Shown one piece after another: positions 52,784-60,507 of a stretch of DNA of 64,000 bases. Every line of letters begins with the position of its first letter. Position 1 is the first letter of the stretch. Below the pieces are notes generated by a model, which was not told where the DNA came from, did not search any database, and was given only the letters and a program-made list of their open reading frames with translations. Both the position numbers and the translations under genes were made by a program. Source of the stretch: Thiothrix caldifontis (GTDB taxonomy: Bacteria > Pseudomonadota > Gammaproteobacteria > Thiotrichales > Thiotrichaceae); assembly GCF_900107695.1 (NCBI RefSeq), contig NZ_FNQP01000015.1:1-64000 (forward strand). The letters are read 5' to 3'.

Positions 52784-55700
52784 TGCTTTGGCTTGTTTCA
52801 GCAATTGCTGCGTGTAGTTGTATTTTTCCTCAAAAACCTTCGGATTTTGCTCTGCAAAAGGTTCAAGTAGTTGAACAGATTCTTGCAAGAGTGGGATGGC
52901 TTGGTTAGGTTCATTCCATTCAAGGTTTGACTTGCCGAAGGACTTCAAGGTATTCGCTACATCGGGCAGGTAGACCAATGGGTTGTCCTTGGCAAGCGCA
53001 CGGTAGATGGCGAGAGCCTCCGTGTACAATGCTTCGGCCTCCTCGCGCCGCTGGCTATCATTTGCTACCAAAATGCCAAGGTTGTTAAGTACCATTGCCA
53101 TATCTGGCTGATTAATTACGGGGTTGTCTTTAGCAAGCACACGGCGGATAGCGAGTGCTTCGGAGAACAATGTTTCTGCTTCCTTAAGCCGCTGGTTGTC
53201 CTCTGATACTAAGTTAGCAAGGTTGTTCAGCGTACTCGCTACATCATTTTGATATATTGTTGGGCTATCCTTGGCAAGTGTGCGGCGTATAGCGAGGGCT
53301 TCCGTATACAGGGCTTCAGCCTCCTTAAACCGCTGGCTGTCCTCTGCTATCAAGCTACCAAGATTCGTCAACGTTGTTGCTACATCCGGCTGATATACTG
53401 CTGGATTATCCTTGGCAAGCGTCCGCTGGATGGCGAGGGCTTCGCTATACAGGGCTTCAGCCTCCTTAAACCGCTGGCTGTCCTCTGCCACCAAGCTACC
53501 AAGATTGCCAAGCGTACTTGCCACAGCAGGTTGGTACACCGATGGGCTATCTTTGGCGAGTGCGCGGCGGATGTTTAAAGCTTCCGTATACAACGCTTCT
53601 GCTTCCTTACTTCGTTGGCGATTTTCTGATACTACATTGCCAAGGTTATTCAACGTTGTTGCTACATAAGGTTGGTATACCGCTGGATTATCTTTAGCAA
53701 GCGTGCGGCGAATGTTTAAAGCTTCCGTGTATAGGGCTTCGGCCTCCTTAAACCGCTGACCGTCTGCCACCACCAAGCCGCCAAGATTAGTTAATGTTGT
53801 CGCCACAGCAGGCAGGTGTACCGCCGAGTTATCCTTGGCAAGTGTGCGGTCGATGCCCAATGCTTCGGTGTACAACGTTTCCGCTTCCTTACGTCGCTGG
53901 CTGTCTGCTGATACTAAAATACCCAAATTGGTTAACGTACTTGCTATCTCTGGCTGATATGTTTCTGAATTATCTTTGGCAAGTTTGCGGTAACAGTCTA
54001 ATGCCTCAGTGTAAAAGGCTTCTGCTTCATTGCGTCGTTGATTGTCGGCTGTCAACAACAAACCAAGATTGTTAAGCGAGCCTGCCATATCCGGCTGATA
54101 AAGTATCGGATTTTCCTTGGCAAGCTTGCGGCGGATAGCTAGGGCTTCAGCGTACAGGGCTTCTGCTTCCTTAAATCGTTGGCTGTCTGCTGCCACCAAG
54201 ATGCCAAGGTTGTTCAGCGTATGCGCTACGTTCGGCTGGTAGGACGCTGGGTTGTCCTTGGCAAGCGTGCGGTAGTAATCCAGTGCCTCGGTGTACAGGG
54301 TTTCTGCTTCCTTAAATCGCTGGTTGTCTGCTGCCACCAAGATGCCAAGGTTGTTCAGCGTACTCGCTACATCAGACTGGTATACTGCTGGGTCGCTTTT
54401 AGCAAGCTTGCGATAGCTATCCAGTGCCTCGCGGTACAATGTCTCTGCTTGCTGATATTGATTGTTGTCTTGCAAAAAATGGGCGTAAACAAACAGGTGG
54501 TAAGGAGTACGTTCTGCTTTAAGTACTTGATCAAAATACTCACTGGTTCGTGCAATACGTTGGTCGCCTAAGCTGTAATCCTCTGCTGCTTGCTGCGCTT
54601 TTACCAACCAATCGGTTGCTGTTGCCTTAGTAGCTTGTTCTAGTAACTCCAGTGTGGAATGGTATTTACCCTCAAAAATTTTCGGGTGCTGTTTGGCTAA
54701 AGGGGTATACAGCTCGACGGCTTCTTGCAACAGTGGCAGGGCTTCAGTGGGTTCGTCCCAATCCAGATAAGCATTCCCAAATCCTCCCAGTGTCTGCGCC
54801 AAGAACGGCAGGTATGCCGCTGGGTTGTCTTCAGCCAGTGTTCGATGGATAGCCAATGCTTCCTTAAACAATGCCTTGGCTTCTTGTTGCCGTTGGCGAT
54901 TCTCGCCGACAATATTCGCCAAATTGTTCAGGGTTATGCCAAGGTCATGGCGATAAACGCCGGGGTTTTCTTCTGCAAGTTGGCGATAGATAGCCAGTGA
55001 CTCAAGGGAGAGTTCTTCCGCTTCTTGTTGGCGTTGCGGGTCTTGTGATATGGGCAGTGCAAGGTTGTCCAGTATGGCTGCGACCACCGGCAGGTAAACA
55101 TCAGGGTTATCTTGGGCAAGTTTGCGCCGAATCACCAACGATTCCCGGAACAGGCTTTCAGCTTCCTTGTAACGCTGACTATTTTTATTTACCAATAAAC
55201 CGAAATTGCTTAACACTCGTGCTACATCGGGCAAATACACATCAGAATTATCCTTAGCCAAAGTGCGGTAACTGTCCAAGGCTTCGGTATACAACGTTTC
55301 TGCTTCCTCGCGCCTATGTGGATCTTCTTGTACCAAGAGACCAAAATTATTCAGTAGGTTAGCCACATCAAGCAGATAACGAGCAGGATTATCTTGAGCC
55401 AAGGGGCGTAGAATACCTAACGCTTCCGTGTAAAGAGCTTCCGCTTCCTCGCGCCGCTGACTGTCTGCCGCTATCAATATGCCCAAGTTATTGAGCGTTC
55501 TAGCTAACTCGGGCTGGTCGGTCGCTGGGTTATCCTTGGCAAGCGCACGGTAACTGTCTAATGCTTCCCTGTAGAGTGATTCCGCCTCCTTAAAACGCTG
55601 GCTGTCCGCAGAGACTAAAAGACCCAAGTTGTTGAGCGTTAATGCCACGGCAGCCTGGTAAGCTGCTGGATCATCCTTACCACGGGTGCGATAGCCATCC

Positions 55701-56065
55701 AATGCCTTGCGGTACAATGTCTCTGCTTGCTGATATTGATTGTTATCTTGCAAAAAACGGGCGTAAACAAACAAATGCTCAGGAGTCCGCTCTACTTCCA
55801 GGGCTTGCTCAAAATACGCGCTGGTTTGGGCAATGCGTTGGTCTCCTAGACTGTAATCCTCTGCTGCTTGCTGTGCTTTTGCCAACCAGTCGGCTACGGA
55901 TGCCTCGGTGATTTGTGTGGTTTTCGCTGGCTCTTGTACTGCCGCCTCTGATGGGGGCTTATCACCGCACCCGTTCAAGAGTGGAATTAACACTAGCAGG
56001 AGTGCCAATGGGTGACAATAGGAGTTAGATAACCACATAGGTAGCTTGCCTCGCTTGGGTTTCAC
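52772..56065 (-). CDS. Large TPR-repeat lipoprotein (internally duplicated)
   Basis: About 1097 residues. Lipoprotein signal with lipobox L-L-N-G-C (about residue 33), then tandem TPR-type repeats with a 47-residue period: N-P-A-V-Y-Q-P-D-V-A, then L-x-N-L-G, A-E-A-L-Y-T-E-A-L, R-R-x-L-A-K. The opening unit D-W-L-A-K-A-Q-Q-A-A-E-D-Y-S-L-G-D-Q-R-I-A recurs near residue 485, so the protein is two fused modules (about 53-480 and 481-1097). Helical solenoids of this kind bind proteins. GTG 56065 overlaps the upstream gene's stop (GTGA); ATG 56038 is an alternative start. Partner unknown; the anchored position suggests an envelope scaffold. Repeats have likely arisen by 141-bp DNA duplications. 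Confidence 0.88.
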   Translation of the reverse strand: MKPKRGKLPMWLSNSYCHPLALLLVLIPLLNGCGDKPPSEAAVQEPAKTTQITEASVADWLAKAQQAAEDYSLGDQRIAQTSAYFEQALEVERTPEHLFVYARFLQDNNQYQQAETLYRKALDGYRTRGKDDPAAYQAAVALTLNNLGLLVSADSQRFKEAESLYREALDSYRALAKDNPATDQPELARTLNNLGILIAADSQRREEAEALYTEALGILRPLAQDNPARYLLDVANLLNNFGLLVQEDPHRREEAETLYTEALDSYRTLAKDNSDVYLPDVARVLSNFGLLVNKNSQRYKEAESLFRESLVIRRKLAQDNPDVYLPVVAAILDNLALPISQDPQRQQEAEELSLESLAIYRQLAEENPGVYRHDLGITLNNLANIVGENRQRQQEAKALFKEALAIHRTLAEDNPAAYLPFLAQTLGGFGNAYLDWDEPTEALPLLQEAVELYTPLAKQHPKIFEGKYHSTLELLEQATKATATDWLVKAQQAAEDYSLGDQRIARTSEYFDQVLKAERTPYHLFVYAHFLQDNNQYQQAETLYREALDSYRKLAKSDPAVYQSDVASTLNNLGILVAADNQRFKEAETLYTEALDYYRTLAKDNPASYQPNVAHTLNNLGILVAADSQRFKEAEALYAEALAIRRKLAKENPILYQPDMAGSLNNLGLLLTADNQRRNEAEAFYTEALDCYRKLAKDNSETYQPEIASTLTNLGILVSADSQRRKEAETLYTEALGIDRTLAKDNSAVHLPAVATTLTNLGGLVVADGQRFKEAEALYTEALNIRRTLAKDNPAVYQPYVATTLNNLGNVVSENRQRSKEAEALYTEALNIRRALAKDSPSVYQPAVASTLGNLGSLVAEDSQRFKEAEALYSEALAIQRTLAKDNPAVYQPDVATTLTNLGSLIAEDSQRFKEAEALYTEALAIRRTLAKDSPTIYQNDVASTLNNLANLVSEDNQRLKEAETLFSEALAIRRVLAKDNPVINQPDMAMVLNNLGILVANDSQRREEAEALYTEALAIYRALAKDNPLVYLPDVANTLKSFGKSNLEWNEPNQAIPLLQESVQLLEPFAEQNPKVFEEKYNYTQQLLKQAKATKL

Positions 56066-57543
56066 GGCTTGGCAGGACTGGCTTGTTCCAGTAACTGCAA
56101 TACTTGCTGGTAGTGACTGCCGAAAACACCGGGGTCTTTTTGGACAAGTGGTGCAAAAAGTTCAGCAGATTCTTGCAGCAGCGGCAGGGCTTGGGTGGGC
56201 TCATCCCAATCCAGATAAGCCGACCCAAAGACCCACAGTGTCTCTGCAATCTCAGGTTGGTATACCGCTGGGTCGTACTGGACAAGCGGGCGGTAAATGT
56301 CCAGTGCCTCGGTATAAAAAGCTTTGGCTTTCTCGCGTCGCTGGTTGTCCGCAGACACTAAATTACCAAGGTTATGCAGTGTGGCTGCCAAAGCAGGCTG
56401 ATAGACCACCGGGTTATACTGGGCAAGCGGGCGTTGGATAGTGAGGGCTTCGGTGTACAAGGCTTCAGCCTCTTTCAACCGTTGGCTGTTGGTTGCCACC
56501 ACAGTGCCAAGGTTGCTTAGCGTTGTTGCCACGGCCGGTAAGTACACATCAGGGTTGTTTTTGGCAAGTTGACGACGGATATCCAAGGCTTCACGGTACT
56601 GGGTTTCAGCTTCGTCACTCCGCTGGCTGTCTTTTTTCACCAAGTTGCCAAGGTTGTTCAGCGCGATTGCCACATCCGGCAAATACACTTCCGGCTTGTC
56701 TTCGGCAAGTTGGCGGTAGCTGACCAGTGCCTCACGAAAAAGGGCTTCGGCTTCGTCACCCCGCTGGCTGTTATTTGCTACTAAGTTACCGAGATTGCTT
56801 AGAGCCGTTGCCACTGCGTGTGCGTAAGCTGGCTGGATTGCCGTGGGCATCTGACGGTAAATGGCCAGTACCTCGCGGTAGAGGGCTTCGGCTTCCTCGC
56901 GCCGCTGGCTATCAGCCGCTACCAAGATAGCAAGATTGTTCAGGGTCATTGCCACAAAAGATATGTATACCGTTGGGTGCATCAGCTCTGATTGATCTGG
57001 GTCGATTACTACAAAGTCCACATCCTTTGAAACACCTTGGGCAAGTTGACGATAGTTAGTCAGTGCTTCGCGAAACAGGGCTTCAGCTTCCTCACGCCGC
57101 TGGCTGTCTGCTGATACTACGATGCCAAGGTCGCTGAGTATGCCTGCTATCGTTAGAGTGTAAGCCGCTGGATTGCCTTTGGTTAGCTGGCGGTAGCTGG
57201 TTAGTGCTTCATTGTAGAGGTTTTCCGCTTCCCGGTACTGATTGTTTGCTCGTAAAAATTCAGCATAGTCAAGCAGGTGTTCTGCCGTTCTGCCAGACTT
57301 GAGGACTTGCTCAAAATACTCGCTGGCTCGTGCAATGCGCTGGTCGCCTAAGCTGTAATCTACAGCCGCTTGCTGAGCTTTTGCTAGTAAGTTTTCTGCG
57401 GTTGCCTCGGTGGCCTGGGTGGTTTGTTTTGGTTCCTGTATCGCTGTTTTCTCAGATGGGGTTTTATCACTGCATCCGTTCAGGAATGGAATCAACAACA
57501 GGAGTAGTGCGAATGGACGAAAAGAGGATATGGATGGACGCAT
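56062..57543 (-). CDS. TPR-repeat lipoprotein (single-module paralogue)
   Basis: A 493-residue lipoprotein: signal with lipobox F-L-N-G-C (about residue 24), the same module opening as in the larger neighbour (L-L-A-K-A-Q-Q-A-A-V-D-Y-S-L-G-D-Q-R-I-A), then about nine 47-residue TPR-type repeats and the shared C-terminal cap D-W-D-E-P-T-Q-A-L-P-L-L-Q-E. One repeat is interrupted by an insertion with K-D-V-D-F-V-V-I-D-P-D-Q-S (about residue 180). It is paralogous to each half of the following gene and translationally coupled to it by a GTGA overlap. Function unknown. Confidence 0.88.
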   Translation of the reverse strand: MRPSISSFRPFALLLLLIPFLNGCSDKTPSEKTAIQEPKQTTQATEATAENLLAKAQQAAVDYSLGDQRIARASEYFEQVLKSGRTAEHLLDYAEFLRANNQYREAENLYNEALTSYRQLTKGNPAAYTLTIAGILSDLGIVVSADSQRREEAEALFREALTNYRQLAQGVSKDVDFVVIDPDQSELMHPTVYISFVAMTLNNLAILVAADSQRREEAEALYREVLAIYRQMPTAIQPAYAHAVATALSNLGNLVANNSQRGDEAEALFREALVSYRQLAEDKPEVYLPDVAIALNNLGNLVKKDSQRSDEAETQYREALDIRRQLAKNNPDVYLPAVATTLSNLGTVVATNSQRLKEAEALYTEALTIQRPLAQYNPVVYQPALAATLHNLGNLVSADNQRREKAKAFYTEALDIYRPLVQYDPAVYQPEIAETLWVFGSAYLDWDEPTQALPLLQESAELFAPLVQKDPGVFGSHYQQVLQLLEQASPAKP

Positions 57544-57578
57544 TCGCGTATTGCCTCATGCTAGTTTCACGGTTTTGT
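57540..57578. repeat. 39-bp direct repeat, right copy (flank of TPR block)
   Basis: 38 of 39 bases match 52745-52783. On the minus strand the part before it reads as the end of a TPR gene (T-T-K-P then stop), a remnant of another copy; the repeat then supplies the leader and start of the 493-residue gene. Confidence 0.9.
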
Positions 57579-57775
57579 GGTTTTGGGTTGTAATGACCAA
57601 GTAAATTAGGACAATACTTTTAAGCCTATGTCTGCCACGATTGCTTTTTTGATAAAACAACCATGCCACTATGGTTATACGTTTTGGATAGCAAAATGGG
57701 GTTAAATGCTCTTGCCTAGATATTAGCACTTTTTAAATAAGCTGCATTGGTTTGGCGATAATTTATTCGTGCTTA
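57579..57775. other. Promoter region upstream of the TPR genes
   Basis: About 200 bases of AT-rich sequence. It holds the remnant TPR-gene tail next to the repeat, and a copy of the AAAATGGGGTTA word (about 57694-57705) also seen left of the block. No other gene or clear terminator recognised. Confidence 0.4.
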
Positions 57776-58426
57776 CTATTTCTGCTGATCCACAAACCAC
57801 ACCGCCGCTTCCACCCGCGACCGCAGGTTGAGTTTGCGTAGTAAATGCTTAACGTGAACTTTGACCGTGCCTTCGGTAATGCCCAGTTCCCTCGCGACCA
57901 GTTTGTTGCTTTTACCCGCTGCGACCCGCTCCAAAATACGCTGCTCCTGCTCGGTCAAACCGGCTTCGGAGCTGGTTTTGGGGTGAATCGCGTCGTGGCG
58001 CATGGCGTGTGCCAGCAAGTTGATCAGGCGTTCGGTGAGGGTGATGCGTCCTGCTGCCGCTTCCGCCAGCTTTTCCACCAAATCTTCGGGTTCCATTTCC
58101 TTGAGCAAATAGCCGTCTGCACCTGCGCGTAACGCTGCCACCAAATCACTCGCCTGATCGGAAACGGTCAGCATCACTACCCGTGCATCGCTGCCAGAGG
58201 CTTTGATGACTTTCAACACCTCAATGCCGCTCATGTCCTTCATGTTCAGGTCGAGCAGGATCATGTCGGGGGCAAGCTCCAATGCCATGTCGATGCCTTC
58301 CTGCCCGCAGGAGGCTTCGCCGACGATGATGAAATCAGGAACCATATTGACCAGATAGCGCACGCCTTTGCGAAACAAGGGATGATCGTCCACGATCAGC
58401 AGGCTTTGCGGGGTTTCAAGCGGCAT
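57776..58426 (-). CDS. narL: NarL-family response regulator
   Basis: A 216-residue regulator: receiver (about 8-125) with phospho-Asp59 in M-I-L-L-D-L-N-M and K in Y-L-L-K-E; LuxR-type HTH (about 150-210: L-T-E-Q-E-Q-R-I-L-E-R-V-A-A-G-K-S-N-K and V-K-V-H-V-K-H-L-L-R-K). The sequence is close to NarL/NarP. Start ATG 58426 fits the family; it overlaps the kinase gene by 11 bases. It probably answers the NarX-like kinase and controls nitrate-responsive genes. Confidence 0.9.
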   Translation of the reverse strand: MPLETPQSLLIVDDHPLFRKGVRYLVNMVPDFIIVGEASCGQEGIDMALELAPDMILLDLNMKDMSGIEVLKVIKASGSDARVVMLTVSDQASDLVAALRAGADGYLLKEMEPEDLVEKLAEAAAGRITLTERLINLLAHAMRHDAIHPKTSSEAGLTEQEQRILERVAAGKSNKLVARELGITEGTVKVHVKHLLRKLNLRSRVEAAVWFVDQQK

Positions 58427-60293
58427 GGACAATCCTTGTTTTGGGGGTGAAATCGAGTTGTACGCAAGTACCGCCGTTCGTGCGCGGTAAATATTGCAGT
58501 ATGCCATGCAGGGCGCGGGCGCGTTCATCCATAATCGCCATGCCGTAATGGTGCAGGTTGGCGGTTTTTTGGATACCTGCGCCGTCATCTTCGATGCGCA
58601 ATTGCAGGCTATTGTTATCGTCTTGGCGTTGCAACGATACCCACGCTTGGCTGGCGTGCGCGTGTTTGAGGGTATTGGATAAGGCTTCGCGCACGATTTG
58701 CAACAGGTGAATTTCTTCGTTGGGGGTCAGGTTGAGGTTGCCTAGACTGACCTCCAGCGCAATCGGCAAGTTGCCGCGTTCGGCAAATTCGGTGGTGGTT
58801 TGTGCCAGTGCCATGCCTAAATCGTCGTCTTCCATACGCAAACGGAAGGTGGAGAGCAACTCGCGCAATTGCTGGTAGGAACTGTTGAGTCCATCGCGTA
58901 ATTCTTCCAACGCGGCGGTGACTTCGGTGGTATCCGCCGGATTTTTTACAGCAGTGCGCAAGCGGCTGACTTGGATTTTCATGTACGCCAGCGATTGCGC
59001 CAAGGAATCGTGCAGTTCGCGGGCGATGACGGCACGTTCTTCCAGCAAGGAGACGCGGCGGTGTTGTTCGCTGCGTTGTTCGGAGGCAATGGTGACACCG
59101 ATGTGGCGCGACAGGGCTTCCAGCAATTGCACTTGCCAGCGTTCGGCGGTGGTGTTGGCGGGGACATCGACAGCTAACATGCCGTAGCGTTTTTCTGCAT
59201 CGGTAAGCGGCATCCGCAAGATTTGGCGACCGTCGGGGAGCGTGTCCATGCGGGCGGCGTGCGGGTCGTGGCATTCGGCGCAACTGTTGGCGCGTTGGCA
59301 CAGGGGGCTTTTGCCATCACTGGCGGTGGTGGCGACGACATCGCCTTGCTGGTCGTTGTCTTCTTTGAGGCAAATCGTGCCATTGCCCAAGCCCAGCACC
59401 GCTTCGGCATCTTTCAACACATTATGGAAAACGGCGCGGTCAGGGGCAATGCCATGTAAGCGCGTGATGGAGCGATACAGCAAATCCAGCGAACGGTTGC
59501 TGCGGGTGAGTTCGGCAGTTTTTTGTTCGACCCGTGCTTCGAGGTCTTGGTAAAGTTTGGAGAGATCTTCTGCCATCAGGTCAAAAGCTCGTCCTAGTTG
59601 CCCGATTTCGTCTTCACCCGCAAGGTCAGTGCGTACCGCGAGATTGCCTTGGCGGATTTGGTCGGTTAGCCCCAATAGCCCTTTGAGCGGGGTGACAAAA
59701 ATGTTGTTGACCAAGTAAATGGAGAGGATCACGGCGAGGATCGTGCCAATCACGGCAACGCCTAAAATGACCCGCAACACAAAAATTTTGGCTTCGGTGG
59801 CTTCTTCAATCTGCTTGACCAGATCATTGATGTGCGCAACGAATTGGGGAATGGCATCGAGCAATGCGGCATCGGCGGAGGTGGTGATGCTCGTGGTCAG
59901 CAAGGGAATCAGGTCGGGTTTGATGTGTTGCTGCCAGCCGCTTTCGACTTGTCGATACACTTGTTTGAGCGGGGTGGTTTCGTCAGCGGGCAATACGGAG
60001 AGGATCGAGTCCGCCGCCAAATCGGTTTCAAAGCGTTGGATGGCTTGTTGCAAGTCGCTGCGATGCGTGGGGTTGGGATCTTGCAGAATGCGTTGGTAGA
60101 GTGATGCCATACGCCAGCTTTGCATCCGCAAACTTCCGGCAACGTTGATGGCTTCGCCGTTGCCTTGGGTAGTTTCCGCGACCATCCATGACGTGGACAT
60201 GCTGACAATCGCCAGAACCGTGATGGCAGCGATCATCCCTCCCAGCCGTAGCAGCAAGGAATTTTGGAGTTTTTTCCACAGAATGCGGTTCAC
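58416..60293 (-). CDS. narX: NarX-type nitrate/nitrite sensor histidine kinase
   Basis: A 625-residue membrane kinase: helix (about 14-36), periplasmic sensor with the nitrate-binding P-box G-S-L-R-M-Q-S-W-R-M, second helix (about 165-185), HAMP, a GAF-like central part with cysteine cluster C-Q-R-A-N-S-C-A-E-C-H, and a HisKA_3 dimerisation domain with R-E-L-H-D-S-L-A-Q (His428) and C-terminal ATPase. GTG 60293 has GAGGAA upstream and is preferred over far-upstream starts. The five-Cys cluster in the central domain resembles NarX's own and could bind metal. narL follows with an 11-base overlap. Confidence 0.93.
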   Translation of the reverse strand: MNRILWKKLQNSLLLRLGGMIAAITVLAIVSMSTSWMVAETTQGNGEAINVAGSLRMQSWRMASLYQRILQDPNPTHRSDLQQAIQRFETDLAADSILSVLPADETTPLKQVYRQVESGWQQHIKPDLIPLLTTSITTSADAALLDAIPQFVAHINDLVKQIEEATEAKIFVLRVILGVAVIGTILAVILSIYLVNNIFVTPLKGLLGLTDQIRQGNLAVRTDLAGEDEIGQLGRAFDLMAEDLSKLYQDLEARVEQKTAELTRSNRSLDLLYRSITRLHGIAPDRAVFHNVLKDAEAVLGLGNGTICLKEDNDQQGDVVATTASDGKSPLCQRANSCAECHDPHAARMDTLPDGRQILRMPLTDAEKRYGMLAVDVPANTTAERWQVQLLEALSRHIGVTIASEQRSEQHRRVSLLEERAVIARELHDSLAQSLAYMKIQVSRLRTAVKNPADTTEVTAALEELRDGLNSSYQQLRELLSTFRLRMEDDDLGMALAQTTTEFAERGNLPIALEVSLGNLNLTPNEEIHLLQIVREALSNTLKHAHASQAWVSLQRQDDNNSLQLRIEDDGAGIQKTANLHHYGMAIMDERARALHGILQYLPRTNGGTCVQLDFTPKTRIVHAA

Positions 60294-60507
60294 GCGGTGA
60301 TTTCCTCGTGTTGTTATTGGATGCTGCGCTCTGATTCTAGGGTAATACATTTGGGGGAGGGGTGGATGGAAATAACGGTGTACTACTTTGGTGGTAGTCA
60401 CTTGCTTGATCATACGTCGCGAGTGGTTTGTTTACGTGATATAGGTCAGACAAGCTGACGCTCTGCGGCGTAGAATGGGTGGAAAACTTATTCCAAAAGG
60501 AGTCAGC

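Noticed and set aside
52696-56930. Many plus-strand frames of 60-130 codons across the TPR genes
   Set aside because: They recur with the 141-bp repeat and are antisense to it; not separate genes.
52772-57543. CRISPR-like periodic repeats
   Set aside because: The periodicity is in-frame coding repetition with a 47-residue unit and no unique spacers of constant size.
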